The position numbers were made by a program, and so were the translations under genes. Below the pieces are notes generated by a model. It had not been told where the DNA came from and did not search any database. It was given only the letters and a program-made list of their open reading frames with translations. From NCBI RefSeq assembly GCF_040436345.1, contig NC_133218.1, positions 24,041,070-24,105,069 of the forward strand: 64,000 nucleotides of DNA, read 5' to 3'. This document shows, piece after piece, positions 1-14,430 of the stretch; the stretch's first letter is position 1, and the number at the start of each line of letters is the position of its first letter. This DNA is from Pagrus major (Eukaryota > Chordata > Actinopteri > Spariformes > Sparidae).

Positions 1-162
1 ATCTTTAGGGAGGAGGTGACTGAATGTGTCAACAAACCTTAAGAAGATGGGTTTGATTTCTTCCTGAACCACCATCTTTTCCTCAATGTTAACATAAGTA
101 TTTTACATGGGTCATTTTGGAAGGCAATGATGAACAGAATACAATCTTTTGTTCATCAGTTT

Positions 163-163
163 T

Positions 164-210
<47 letters not shown>

Positions 211-252
211 TAATAACAATAATATTTATAATAATAATAATTATTATTATTA
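163..252. repeat. AT-rich (ATA/TAA)n microsatellite
   Basis: A run of TAA/ATA trinucleotides with a few C and T interruptions ends in a short inverted stretch of TTA units. It is a simple sequence repeat that is likely to vary in length. No gene is nearby. Confidence 0.9.
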
Positions 253-3200
253 AAGTATAGCCATAGAAATTATGTTAAATGAACGAGAGGTGGTTCAAAT
301 CTAAACAAAACCCCTAGAAGAAAGAAAATACAGGACTGGAACATTGATGGACTAGTTATTGATATTTCTGTTGTTGTTATAGTTTGACATGTTTTCTATT
401 GGCATAATTCAGTAAATATACATTATAATAAACAGATTGCAGTGTGAAAACATGATGAAAACAAGCATTATTCTCAATTTCAGTGAATTCAAAAACACAC
501 AAAATTCTTGTTTTCCATCTATGAGTGTCACGCACAGAAACATGTCTGTATTTTATACAGCATTCGTAGAAAATAACAGACTGTGCAGTTGAAGCAATGG
601 CATAAGAATAGGTAATACCAGTGCTAACGCCAAGTTCTTTATCTACGCATTATACAGCTTTGTTCCTCAGCTTTTTTGTTCTTCAGATATTCAGGCCAAG
701 GCTGCTAAAAGGCGTTGTGTCTCCAGCAGTCTGAAAAATCCAACCCTGAAGTTCTCTCTATTATACTCCCTCTGGCACAAACAGACTTCCACCTACGCCT
801 TGCCTCATATCGATGTGCCTGACATTTTAAAATGTTTGACTGACACTTTATCACCACCACAGATTTTGTCTGAAAGGACGGCGTCAAGATTATGCCAATT
901 TCCCATCTTGTGTCAGGACACTGAGACGTGGATGAATATATTTGGACTGAGAGGATAAATGAAAGCTGTTTACTGCATGAAAAAATAACAGTTTTTTAGT
1001 CAGAGCATATTCATAATCTCTACATAGAAGCACCTTCGGACATGTCATTCAAAACCTCTTTTGCACTTTGCCATAGAGATGACCTGTTACAACTTCACCA
1101 AACCATGAGAAACACTTGAAAAAAACATGTTTTTAAAGGAACAAAACAAATAAGAATAGACTCAGTAAAGATTGTCAAGTTTTGCAGCTACAATATAAAA
1201 AATCTGCCCTGGGTATTTCAAAATGAATGGTTATTTAGAATGTAATTAAATTTAGGCAGTTACAGCAGAAAGCTCTGACGACTGCCTTTGATCATCTGTC
1301 CACACATGAATGTGAAAAAACAACAGAGCAAAAGATTAATCTTGTGAAGTCGTAAACCCTTTGATATATAAATAAAAGAAAATACAGCATTAGGCGTTAG
1401 CTATTTATCACTGCCAGTGCTACAACGATGTTTTTGAAATTAGCATAATGGAGTTGCCATGGGCTGGAAAACATTGGTATGAAATGATGATCTCTTTCAC
1501 ACTTACAACATTCATTTCTGTGTTTGGGTTTTAATGAAAACCAACACAAAGTGCAGCCTCCCTCCTCAACTGATCTGAGGTCTGCAAGACACACAGTTAC
1601 AGACAGGATGTAATATCCCGGTGCATTAGCTTTTCTCTTATGCAATTACGACAGTGGAGGACACACAAGTTTTCTTATTTGACATAAAACACCCCTGTGG
1701 GACCGGGGAAAGTGGCTTTAGATACGGTGAATTCTTCATCATCCTGCACTCATTTCAGTTTGATCCAGCTAAAATTATTTAATAGTTCTCAGTCGCCAGA
1801 ATACAAGGTTGACATTTTTTGCTTCTGCAAACCATGGATATGTTCAAATTTGTATGTGTCTTATAAATCATATCAACGCTTCTACAATATGTCACATTAC
1901 ATGACTTTCATGTCAGGAGGTGGAGGGGATGGTGGAAGCGTTACGGCCGGGCTAGACAGCTGTTATGTAAGAGGCCGCTGTTCAAGACAGCGTTTCAACA
2001 TTGGTAAGCATGGAAACACTTGATATTTTTAACGCGACATCGAGAAGTTTTCCAGCAGTTTGTGGCGACAAAACTATGTTTTTTAACAAGATGTCAGGGC
2101 ATTTCCAGACGTTTTTGAACAAACAAATTATTCATTATTTTGAGCCAAAACACAATATTTTTCTAACCCTAACCAAGTTCTTTAACCGGAACACAAACCA
2201 GACACATTATAGAGGAACCCCTTAAATAATTTTGAATAGAAAAGTCTGTAACGCCAGAGATGGCGGTTGTGTGACACATCTTGCTCCTTCCCCCCAAAAG
2301 CCAATCATCAGCTTTAAGCAGAGCCGTACCGGGAAAGATATCATTGGGTTGTTGCACTTATGGGAGCACACAGTTGAGATTCTCGACAGTTTCCATTGAT
2401 TTGGTACGGCTACAGACAGACTTTCTAATAAGCATGAAAGAGAAGGATATCACGCTAATGCACAGCATTACCAAGAAAGGTGAGGGTATTCAAACATTAG
2501 ACATTAAAGTAAGTTTATCCTGGTGGGATGAGCTGATGATGTTACGTTGTGGGACTCTGAATTGAGCCATAAAAGAAGTTGGTGTCGTAAAACTATGTGC
2601 ATGCGCAGTGGAAGTAAAACCTGTGGGAAAAAGGGGTCTTAAACATTATTTTGGGGCAAAGTCACCAAACATTAAGCGTTTTTTATCAGATTTGATGGTG
2701 ACTCCATACATATACACATAAATTTAAGTTATGGCTCTCTCCCCCTGCTGAGATGGCTGCCAATTGGCAAGACTTGTCTTAAAGGACTTTGGCACTGCGT
2801 TGTCACAACATGGACAAAAATGGAAAATTAAACCTAAAGAAACATGAAGTTGCAACGTAAAGAAATGTAAAGTTTGTATATGTCAATGGTCTGCAGAAAT
2901 GTATATTGTCAACAATTATTCTGCTGAGTGGGTTGTGCACAGAGTGCACTTCAGTAAATCTAACACTGCGAATGAAATGCACCCTGCTCCCACTCTGAAG
3001 TATGATTGTGGTCTACAGGCAGACACCTCGAATATGTTTTGCTTTTTCCCAAAGCTTGGAAGATATTGGTCCTTGATTTTTGACATATTTTTGACATTGT
3101 TGAATAGCAGTCTTCAGCCCTTTTGCCCGTTACTGGCCATAGGAGCCCATCTCTTGCAACTCAGCAAGGCTGAAATGATTGCTTTCACAACACTTCTTGT

Positions 3201-6200
3201 GAGGTATTGTGTTTATTCTTTGCTCTTGCATTTCACCAATAAAGACTTTTAAAAATGTGTGATTTTCTGGCAATAAAGTCACAGTTATCAATGCACATAA
3301 CTTTTCAATGTTCTCTAAAAGTTTGGAAATGCAGTCCATGCTCATGCATAGCAAGTGGACCATCTATTTCTAATATGAAAGTATTACTATAACATTTTTA
3401 ATATTAGGGTTATTTAATGACATTTCCCACAAGCCATGTATTATGTGTCTTTTGTTCCACAATTCACAAAGTATAATGTTTACTCTAACCCTTGCAGTTG
3501 GACAGTAATGTGTAATATGTTGCAAATCTTTATCAATGATCTATTCCAGTGTTTTGTGCCTTCATTAAAAAAAGCCAACAGTAGAGGGATGACAGGAAAT
3601 TAGAGGGGTGGAGGGAATACTAGATCCTGGCAAATAACATTTTTAAACAAAATAGAATAATTTATTTTCCTGAGGACAGTATTTTGCAATGTGAACAAAT
3701 TATAGATGAATAAAAAGTTTTCATTTGTTGCACAGTCAAACTAATGGATCTCCACTGGATTCCAGTGTAATAATTTAGTGAAAGGAAGAAAGAACGTGAA
3801 ATAAAATTAGCTGGTTCTCTACTTTTTGTACACACAAACACAGCGATCATTATAGTAGCAGTTTCCGACACAGTCCTTGGTGTGATTGAGTTTCACCATA
3901 GATACAGCACATATATTTCCACAAGCTGTGAATCATTCTGTCAGACCAAATGAGTTGTCTGATAATTAGGGGAACTGCATCATCATGCAGTCATTGGTCA
4001 GTGGCAGACAGCTTCATCCCTCACACTCCTGTCTCATTCCCATTCAAGTCTCCTTCCACATTCACTCTCAAAGTCATTCATTATTTTTTGTCTCCATCTT
4101 TTTTTTCCGGTTGGCCATTGTTTCACTAGGATGACTCTCAGAATTTTAAATCACGTTATTAGAATTTGATTTATTTTCCATATGCTCGAGTGATCAGTAA
4201 TTTAGAAAGCAATCAGTTTACTTGACATCAATTCTATCTACTTGTGCCTCTTTTGAGACATAAATGACGTAAACATAAATGTTTTCTATGTGAGAGGTTT
4301 CACGTGTCAGTATGCTGAAGTTACACCGCTGGTCACAACATCCTGATTAATAACAAACCTGATGGAAAACACAACTTTAGTTATTGCTTCTGCACTTTCT
4401 AACCAGGACAACCTTCCTCTAAAGGTGCTGATCAAAATTAATATTTCTATCCCTGTTTCATGAAGATGCAGCAACAATTTGTCATTAGAGCAAAATATTT
4501 GCTCTGAGTGCTGGGGTAAGTGGCAGCATCTAATTTGATTTGTTGGTTGTGGAATTGTTGCATAGTAATTGATTGAAATTGCATCTCAAGTGGCTTTTTG
4601 CTCGAAGCAACATCTTAGCCTTCATATATCCATCTGCAAACAAGTCATCTCTCACTTGTCCTTCTTCGAACAGAAAGAGTTACATTAATAAACCTTCATA
4701 AATAGCAAGGATACATAGACTTTCCTAAAAGTAAACACACCAGTCTTTCTGTCATGTTAAACACAAGAAAAGCCGGAGATAAATCAAGTGCACGCGACCA
4801 TGTTTGCACTCTCAAAGACAAATAAAAGCAATGCAGTGAAGAGAGACTGTTTAGTGTTTATTTCTGCTCAAGTGTCGTCTCCGGGCAGTCAGATTACCTT
4901 CTGTTCAGTCCACCGGAGCCGACAGAGAGTCTGACCTCAGTACAGCTTGATGAAACTTGACTCTGTATCAATCTAAAAATCACTTTAGGATTCACGCTGC
5001 GACGCCACGAGATGAGCAAAAGTCAAGGCTGTTGAAGCCTTTCTGAAGGTGCTGTAGTTTCCAACTCAATATAAGGTTTTTGCTCAATAGTAGGGTAATA
5101 AACCACAATTTTCTGAGTCTGGTTTAAAATTGGTGAGCACTCAGGACTATCCACTGCAAACAGGGGTTTCTCCTAATTTGAGAGTTAATGGCCCAGAGGG
5201 CATCGTTTCAGAAAGCTTTTACTGTAACTCGCACTTTGCATAACTAAAACCCTTCGTTTAACTGACAGTTTTAAAACCAGTTAAGAAGCACTCATTTGCA
5301 TTTGAAGAGTATGGAGACATTTTCAAGAGTATTAAAAAACGTTCTGCTGTTGGTTCTGAACTCTAAAATTCTGCACTTCAGAATTGCCAAAAAAAAAGAG
5401 AATTATATCTCAGTAGAACAAAAAAATAACCAATGTATATAAAATAACTAAAATACCTTGATATGATGCTGGTGTTCCTTTGATTAATAATAAATAGAAA
5501 ATGATTGTACAGCTCAAATTTAATTTGCTTTTGTTTGTTTGTTTTTTTACAGACAAATGTTGATACAAACCATACAATACTGCCTCTTCTGCCAGTGAGG
5601 ACAAATGTTATCACAATGACACCCAATAGAAACCTCTGTGATTGTAGTTGGACTGTCAGTCAACCTTTATATGACTCTGTTGTAACTAAGCAACATGTAC
5701 ACCTTCCATTAGCAATCAGGAATTTTTGCCTTTGTAGAAGAAAAGATTTTACCCTGAAATCTCTATGTTTGGGCTTGCCCTGGAAATAGTGGCAGACATG
5801 CAATCCTATCTGGGTACATGACTGGTTGAATAACCAAGAAAACCACCAAAAAGCCTCTAAAGACCCTAAGCAATCTTTTCAGCAATCTTATAGGTTAAAG
5901 AAAGAGGAATGTGTTCTGAGAGTGCACATTTTATTAGATGATCATGAGGAAGAGTGATAAAAAGATGATTCATTTAATATTAATTATTTTTTGGGAGATC
6001 TGCATTTGACCGGTTCTTTTGATTAGAGGCAATGGCCAGCCACAGCACTGGATAAAAACGTTAGTTTAAAGGCAGTGTCTTGGCTTGGTCATTATGACAC
6101 CTCAAGATAGACCTTGGGACAATCTTCAGCTGTGTTTGTGGTGACAAAAAAAAAAAAAAAAAGGATATTTTTCATGCAAAGTTGGACTATCTCCATCTGT

Positions 6201-9200
6201 AACTGTGGTGACCAAAACAGGTACTTTAAGCCAGCTTGCAGATGTTTCCCTAACCCTAACCAAGTGGGTTTTGTGCCTAAACCCAAAAGCACAGCATTGA
6301 CACAACATAAAAACTGAACCTAAAGAAAAGGAAAGTTTAAGTGATAGTGAAAGTGTTGCGATATGTCATGGTCACATGTTGTTGTTTGTCAGTAAGTGGT
6401 TCCCAAACTTCAAGAGGGCGGGTCTTATCTGATATGAGCCTGTCAGAGGGCAGACTTAACGGGGAGAGAAGTAGAATAAGAGAGGACATGCTGCAGAAAA
6501 GTCATTTTTTCAGACTGTCTTGGACAATGAATGGTAAACCACATAAAAGAGGTGTTTTGGTTTAGTTTTACCTAAATGAACAGAAACCAATTCAGTAGAA
6601 GTAGAAGGCTGGAACTGGCACAAATAATGAAGTGAAGCCATTATATTAATTATCCTAGTGTTAAACAACTGAAAATAATCACCATTATAAAGTATTTACT
6701 TCTGATTTTGGCAGAAAGGGTAGTCTGCATCCAACAGATAAAGCTTTCTGTCAAACGTTGCACAGCCTCAGCCATAAATACTAACAACAGGTAAAGGTAG
6801 TTATGGCTGAGCCTGATTGCTTTCTCCTATTGTAACTGTATCTTACACGTCTCAGGCTGAGTTAGACCATGATGGTTATAGTACATTGAGTCTTCTGTCT
6901 GTCATCCTGAAGAAATAAAAAAGAGCTCATGATCCAACTCCACTTACATTTTGTATAGTAGCTCTTTTCTCTCAAACTATTCAACACAACTAAAGTGACA
7001 CACACATTTTCATTTTGTTTGATCTCACATTCTTCCTGGCTACCATAAGTGCAAATGACAGTAAATGGAGGGGATGAAAGAGAGTTGTCACGTCTGTGAC
7101 ACATGGGATGCAGCAACAGCCAAAAAACACATTTCTCTCTCGGTGCCAGCGTGCCCATACTGCAGCCAACATCCATATTCATTACCACCACGGCTGCCAC
7201 AGTCCTGCAGCGTTAATGATTCATTAATGGACTCATTGCTGGAATATCAGCCTGTATAAGTCCTGTACATTACCAATGCATTGTAGAGAGAAAGTAAACA
7301 CACATCAACATAAAAGGGTGTAGTTTGTTGAGTTGCGGTTTGATTTTGTTTTTGTTTTTTTGGAGTTAATGTTCATAACTGTAACTAGAAAGTCTATGAA
7401 ATGAATTTCTGGATTTGATAACGATACGTTTATATTTACAGAAGCAACAGAAACAACTTTAATTAATCTATTTTATCTCTATTGTGTCTCTCCTCAACAA
7501 GGCTCGCTATCAAATAATACTTTTGTTTGTTATTATAATTATCACATTAGTTTCATCTTGATATACTGCTGTGAATCTAGCCTTCGTGAGCTCTGCCTTA
7601 TGAGTATTTTTTCCAACAAAAGTAATGCTGATTAATGGTCTTGTTAGCGAGGTTGTTTATGTAAAACCTGGGGCTCAATAAGGCCTTCCTCTCCAGTTTT
7701 CATTGTCTAAAACATTGCTTTTAGGACAGAAAAAAGAAAAAGTTAAGAGCAAATTATCAATTCTGCCACAGTCATTCATTACCCTAAAAAAATATCACTG
7801 TTGTTTTATGTAGCAGTATTTATCTGGGGCTTAATCACTTCTTATAAGCTGTTATTCAAAGACGACTGTATCATTTTTACATCTTCTTCTTTTGCATTCT
7901 TTACATGTATTGATACTTTAGGATTTAGAATCAATTCACATTTTCAGATGGAGGACATGATTCAGATTTGTACTCTACCTAAGGACAAGAAACCAAATGT
8001 CCAGAACAGATAACTTACGACACCATGTTATGTAAGTCAGCAAGATTCTCCTTTGTATAAAAACTCAGGCAAGAAGGCTCATTCTCCTCAGAATAATAAA
8101 TCTTTCGAAAGTCAAGACGCTGTGGTCCCTTTCTCACCTACAGTTGTCTTAAAAACTGGAACAACAAACTGATGTGGCAGCACACAACAAGACATTTAAA
8201 TGTAACATTATTGGATCTTTGATTTGATTACCAATGTGACAACTGTGAACAGTGAACCATGCAGTGGTTTTCAGGGCACACCAAAGGGCAAACCAAAATC
8301 TCAAGATACCCCTGTATTCATATATGTGCAAAATAGCCTCTAAAATACATGTTATCTAATCACTCTGTATACATTTATTTATGGCTCCCTGCAAGATATT
8401 CAACTTTATTTTTAGCATATAGAAGTTCTATTAGGAAAGGAATGTGTACAAAGTACTGGTAGAGTAAATTAAAAACGTATTAATTACCACTTATATAGCT
8501 GCATACTGTTATAATAATATATGATACAAACAAAATCCCACGTCACCTCACCATTTAGGAACCAGCTGGAGCAGTCACACTTTTGACTTAGTTGCTCATT
8601 GTATGCTGATTTTTTTCATCCAGGAGAAATGTAATTAATATAAATGCTTGACTTGCCAGTAATTTATTTTCTCTTTGGTACATATTATTGAGACTTTTGC
8701 TTCTGAAACCATGGCTGCCTTACATAACTCCACTCCTTCACTCTATAGTTCATAACACACACATCTCAGATGTGGATTCAAAAGATATAAATGACCTACA
8801 GGAATGTTCGTGGTAGCAAAGTCTCAATACACAAATCCCCATGCAGTGGAGCTTTGTGCTGACAAAATGTTGCAACCACTCAAGTGAGTTACCACAAAGA
8901 GTCTGACAGTCCCTGGGTGAACGATTGCAAGGAAATTAAAAGGATAAATAATTGAAGAAGTCTTCATCCACACTTCTTTCTGTGGGATGATTCTAAATGG
9001 GTTTGAGGCCCAAATATTCTCACACTAGTTCTTAAATTCACCAGAATAAAGAGATGTTTATACTGAAAGGTTCTCTCGGGGCTGCACCACTATTTTGTCA
9101 TGTTTTGTCATGAGTGGTGTACACACTGAAATTTAAAACAGCCAGGGGAAAAATATTCCATTAGGGGGACACTGTACTTTATGCGACCGCTGAGATTTTG

Positions 9201-10349
9201 CGAAACCCATTATGTGAATTTATGCAATCTCCACAGTGAAGTGATTTCTTTACCAGCGTTTTTTTTCTGGAAGGAACAAAAGGACCTCCCGTGTTTTATG
9301 ACTCAGCAGGGTCCCAACAAATACATGACAGACTGGTCTTTCAACTGGTTAGACATGCACATCCTGTATCTGCTTTTCTGCAACCTGAGAGCAAAAGATA
9401 GTGCTGGCCACAAGAAACAAAATGGCCCCGCTCTCATTTATCAATATGGTAGATTTGGCAAAAACTGCATACTGACATGCTACCTCTCAATAAGCAGCTG
9501 ACAGCTCTATCATGTATATATTACTGTCAGCCACATGATAATGGGCCAGTCCGTCTTCCCTTTATTCTGTTTTCAGTTATAGAACATGCTGCTGTAATGA
9601 CTGGATATCAGAAATCCATCTTTCCCCATTTCTCCGTCACACACTACAGGCAGCAGCCATACACAGATAGTGAACAGGGCAGCAATATGTGAATGGTAAA
9701 CAAGCTTCATATGAAGAAGAAATCCTGGGGGATTCTTTCGGCAAGCACCTGCTCCTACTTAGATAAACAGCAGTGAATCCAGAACAGGAGGGGATGTAGA
9801 TAAAGGGGGGAGGGGAAGAATTGAATAGGGACGGATGTATGCTCTGCATGATTGTAGTCACTCTATCATTCAGTAATCACAGTTTGTAGGTTGTTTGATG
9901 CAAAACGGATAAGAAAAAATAAATAGAGCTCAACATCAGATATTTTAGTGTTTTGAATGCGCCCTGAATAGCTGCAGTGAAAAGTCAGTGAGGTGACGGT
10001 TCTGCCGGGTTTCCCCTCAAAATGTTCTCTGGTTTCCTCCAAGTTTCTCCAACTGGCTGACTGGACTCCATCCACCACCTCAGATAAATAAAGACATCTT
10101 CTCGCTCTTCCAAGCTTGTATGTTTTCCTTTAACATTTCTAGGTTTATGTCATATAATGAATTTTTAGTTAAAGCGTCTTATTGATGCTCTTGACTAGCT
10201 ATAAACTAAAGGTTGACCAACTGGGCTGAAAATACATTATGCTGTATTATATAATACCCATCATTAATAAATGATAAATTTATAGTTAATTAAACTTTAC
10301 TTGATAGTTATTTCACTGTAAAAAAAAACAACAACAATTAAATACTTAA

Positions 10350-10371
10350 TTTTTTTTTTTTTTTTTTTTTT
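10350..10371. repeat. Poly-T tract
   Basis: An uninterrupted run of about 22 T residues directly abuts the truncated left side of the interspersed element. It could be the poly-A tail of a minus-strand retroposed piece or simple slippage. Confidence 0.85.
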
Positions 10372-10916
10372 GGCAACACTCCCTCGCTCACCCCTCCCTT
10401 TCCGAAGACGTTGGAGAAGCTCCAGAAGCTACGGTGGCCCTCATGGACAAGAAACTAATTTTCTAAATATGGACTCGTTCACAACAGGGTTGAGTATTTC
10501 TACAAATTCAAGTGATGAGGTTAATGATGAGGTCCTTTATCAGATTGTGGTTTCAAACTACTCACAATACAGATTGTTTGGCAGGAAACAGCAGTCACTC
10601 ACTCACCTCTTGTTCTTTGTCTTCCAACCCGGTCATTTTCAGCAGCCACACAAAACACAAAAGGCCCTCACTAGTGCCAGGTTTGTCCATTCTGGGCTAC
10701 TGTAGAAACATGACTGTGCGACATGGCGACCTCCGTGGACAGAGAACTGTTCCCTATTTAGATATAAACGGCTCATTCTAAGGTAATGAAAACACAACAA
10801 CTCTTATTTTCAGGTGATTATACACTAATTAAAACATACTTATGAAAATTATATTCAGTTTCTGCCAAGTCTGTTCTGATGTGATTGCCACTACATATAA
10901 CGCAGTGTACCTTTAA
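10372..10916. mobile_element. Non-autonomous DNA-transposon-like repeat, left end truncated
   Basis: The stretch resembles, from memory, an abundant teleost interspersed element: an inner part with CTACGGTGG, then TGGGCTACTGTAGAAACATG, then GCGACCTCCGTGG, and a right end reading towards a terminal CTTTAA at 10911-10916. The left terminus that should mirror this end is missing and is replaced by the poly-T tract at 10350-10371. The 10500-10610 segment does not fit the family as I recall it and may be an insertion. No transposase is encoded. Superfamily assignment is uncertain. Confidence 0.6.
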
Positions 10917-13739
10917 GCAGCTGATGTTTATAATATTTGGAAATGGTTCCTAAACACTGTGTAGTTCATCAGTACACATTATTGGGATCGCCATTACTAA
11001 GTTGTAACTGCAACTGTAAAATTAAATTCAACATAGAAATCCTGATCACCGTGCTATGAAAATGCAGCCATTTGTGTCAGTAAGTTGTCAGGTTTTGTTA
11101 CTGACTGATCATATCAACACTGGGAACAGCTTTTGACACAATGCTGGCTATCTCCATCGAGTGAATGCCTGTTCATTCACTCTCATTTTACCTCGGTTTC
11201 TGTCACTCTCCCTCTTTGCCTTCTTGCATCAATGAGGTTCTTTTTCTTTTGCAGTGTAGAGTTTCCACAGTTGTACTAGTTGTTGCACTGTTAGCCAGGC
11301 ATAGCAACCAGGGAAAGTTTACATGGAACCAATCTATACGCGGATGGTGTCATTTACCTACAGCAATAACACTGTGCACTGTATTTACGTCAGAATGATA
11401 AGCAGAAGCAAAACAGCCATCAGTTGCCAGCTTAAACACCGATTTAATGCAAATGAAATTTCAATATACTCTATGTGTAGAAATCAAGGACATACATTTG
11501 CCATTATGTCAGTGCTACTAACAATATATCAACTATGATGCACCACTTGGAACAATCTTTGAGATGCTTATTACAAAAAAAGCTCTATTATTTGACTATT
11601 ATTATCTAACAGCATTATTGAGTCTTGACAACGACTGTGACCATACTATCAGGTAATAAAGCAAATAACATTTTTCTTCCATGGCTGCAGATGAAGCCTG
11701 AAGACGGCTTTTATCAAGTCTGGTGCTGAACACTCAGCAGCAGATGAGCGGTCTTCTCTTCATTCAGTTAAATGTGTTTTTGTTTTTCATCATATCATCA
11801 GTGGCTTGGTTAATAAAGTGATCTTTTCCCGACAGATGGATTTATTAAGAGCTCATTATTAAAGCTTGACAGCAGTCCTGAGGCGCAAGATAAGAGTTGA
11901 CGGTGTGTGTGTCACAGCGATTCTGCTTTTGATCTTTTCATGTGGTCTTCAAAACATGAGATGAACCTTTCTGTATTTGCCTCTTCAACACACTTAATGT
12001 GCAGAGCTGCATATGAACTGATCTAATCTGCCATATTGTATCAGTTCATCACCTTTTTGTTTCCTGTGAACATGTTTATTGCAACTGATGTACATTCCTG
12101 AGTAATAGTAACAATTTTCCACAGGTGGAGTTGAATTGCAATTAAAGTAAATGTTTACTACTTCATGATTTCTTTTCCAAGCTTACTGATCTCATAAAAA
12201 ATCCCACCTCTGAACTGTCTCTTTTAGCTCTCCTTCACTGGTTCAATACCAGGATCAGTCCAGGAGCTGACTGTGTAATGAGCTGCTGTTTGAGTAAATC
12301 AGACGCTGAATACACCCAGATTGCCATCACAAACTTAATGAAAACCACTGTGCACATTTGCACACTCCATTTCTTAGAAAATCTGTCCCTCAATGCGACT
12401 ACAAACATAATCCTGAGTGCACTTACGTATGTTAGTTTTCCAGGCTGGAATGCAGATGTAACTACATTAAAATCAAATGAAATGTGCAACACAGTAATTC
12501 TGAGAACACAAATGTTTGGTGATGTCTCTCTCATTGCCCGAGAACTATTTTGTTTAAAACTTGTTGATGGTGTTTTTCTGGTGATGGTTGCTGAAGGACT
12601 GCTCAATAAACTTTTCATTCTTTAAGGGAAGTAGCAGCAGAGAAGAAATGTGTTGCCATAACTCTTAACAGGCAGCCCTTTCAGTGGCTCATTGTCATTC
12701 ACTGCATGTTACTCCACAGGCTTTGACGCACACATGGATGACGTCACACAATAAACATTTCTCTGCCCAATCAACAGGAAGGCCAGAAATGAGAGAAAGT
12801 CAGAAGCTCTGCAGAGAGGGCAGTCGCAAAGGAGCCTCCAACTAGCCTTGTATTGTCATCTGTTTTGTGAATGGGGCTTTGAAATTGTCATTGAAACAGG
12901 ATATTAAGTAAAAAGACACACATTTTCAATTCCTGCCTGTTTTATTATTTCCTGTTTACCTATTAGTGCGAGAGTAGTGCTGCATAAAACTGCTTCTCTC
13001 TCCTCTCCTGCCTGTGTTTCTAATGCATTTCAGAAACTAAACAATTGGAGGAAAGTTAATTAACTCCTACTGGTTTTTCTTATTCACATTTTCAAAAAAA
13101 AATGCACAACATATATGATTACGCTTCTTCACCTACAAAGGACAAGTATCATCTCACTGTCAAACTTTACCAAAACAAATATGAGTTATAGTTCATGATG
13201 TGAGATGGCTGAGGATCCACTGTACACGATGATACGAGTACAAGACCTTACTTTCGGTCTTATTATTTTAGTTACACAACAGTAATTTTTATCACAATTT
13301 TCTCTGGAGTGGAGTGAACCATGGCAGGCAGGGTCAGTGTAATATTAGACTGTAGAGCAGTGGTGACCTCTACTAACACCGCGAAAATAGTCATTTCAAA
13401 TTACGCACTTCTGGGGGCCAAGCGCACAAATGTTTTTTCTCTCAGTGACCGTGCACAGCAGGTTTCACAAATATTAAGGGCTTAAATACAAACTTCACTG
13501 ATCTATCTTCTCAGGCTCTTCTCTCTCTTGTTTTTCTTTCAAGATAACTGCAGTGATAAGTGTTGCTTACAAATCACTTCTGCAGAGTTCAAAAGCCCAT
13601 ACCAACCAATTACTTCTGAGAGCTGTTATTATAGAAAATAGTACTATACTGGCTTATTGAACAAAATTGCTAGAAAGAAAGAAAACATCAAAAAAACGTA
13701 ACTAATAGGACCTTTAAAGAGACATCAGCAGAGTCTAGA

Positions 13740-14430
13740 GAGAAACCTCAACACCAACAGCACCCAAGATAAGTGGCAGGCAATCCAAAATAACGCAGGT
13801 TACCAGAAGTGCCTCCATCATGTGTGAGGCCACATTGACAGATGCGAAAAATACTTTTTATGCTTGCTCTGATCTCCACAACAAGGAGGGCTCTCACCCC
13901 ATCCTGAAGTCTATTGTGAATCTGGTTCTCCAGCACATCAAAGAGAACATCCCTGCCAGCCTGGACCAGTATGTTTTCAGAACCAACACATCCACAGAGG
14001 ATGCCATATCTACTGCCCTCCACTCAGTTTTCCCTGCTTAAAAAACACAAAGAAGAATCTACTTACTGTAAGAAGGCTAAATTCTGCAGCCATGTTCTTG
14101 TCAACTTTTACAGAGAAAGCATCCTGACTGAAAACATCACAAACTGGCATGCCTCGTGCACGGCCCAGAACAGGAAGGCTCTGCAGTGGGTGATTAACAC
14201 CGCCTAGATCATCATTGGTACCCATCTACAGAGCATCAGTGAAGTGAGATGTCTACACAGAGCCCAAAGGTATACTGAAAGACGACATCCACCCCAGACA
14301 CAGTCTGTTCACCCTGCTGCTGTCTGGCAAGTGATACAGAAGTATCTGCTGCCATACCACTAGACTACAGAGCAGCTTCTTTCTTCAGGCTGTGAGACTC
14401 CTCAATTCCTACTCAACACTCCACCATAAA
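13740..14430 (+). pseudogene. Degenerate LINE (L2/CR1-like) reverse transcriptase fragment
   Basis: Two frames carry pieces of a non-LTR retrotransposon ORF2. At about 13820-14040 there is a stretch with IPASLDQYVFR and TSTEDAISTALHS, which matches the 'NRSTEDAI' finger/palm segment of fish L2/CR1-type reverse transcriptases. At about 14100-14400, in another frame, come VNFYRESILTENI, SCTAQNRKALQWVI and then, past a stop, RCLHRAQ, which match the region after the palm. The catalytic YxDD segment expected between them is absent, so the copy has an internal deletion as well as stops and frameshifts. It cannot encode a working enzyme. The clade assignment is from memory. Confidence 0.7.

Larger units (their letters stand above)
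1..13700. other. Intergenic region, no supported gene
   Basis: I find no exon set, domain or splice-bounded reading frame here that resembles a known protein. The open frames present are short (mostly 60-127 codons), overlap on both strands and lack family motifs. The region holds an AT trinucleotide repeat near 163-252, short CCTAACCCTAACC-like patches near 2167 and 6248 inside decayed repeats, a poly-T tract at 10350-10371 and the element at 10372-10916. The stretch 11660-11960 is less repetitive and could be conserved non-coding DNA, but nothing in the sequence alone proves it. Confidence 0.6.

Noticed and set aside
2167..2180. Telomere-like CCCTAACCCTAACC at 2167 and again near 6248
   Set aside because: Only about two units in each place, within longer decayed repeat phrases; not an interstitial telomere array.
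2899..3252. 117-codon plus-strand open frame
   Set aside because: No family motif, no splice context and low-complexity AT-rich composition; an overlapping minus-strand frame exists too.
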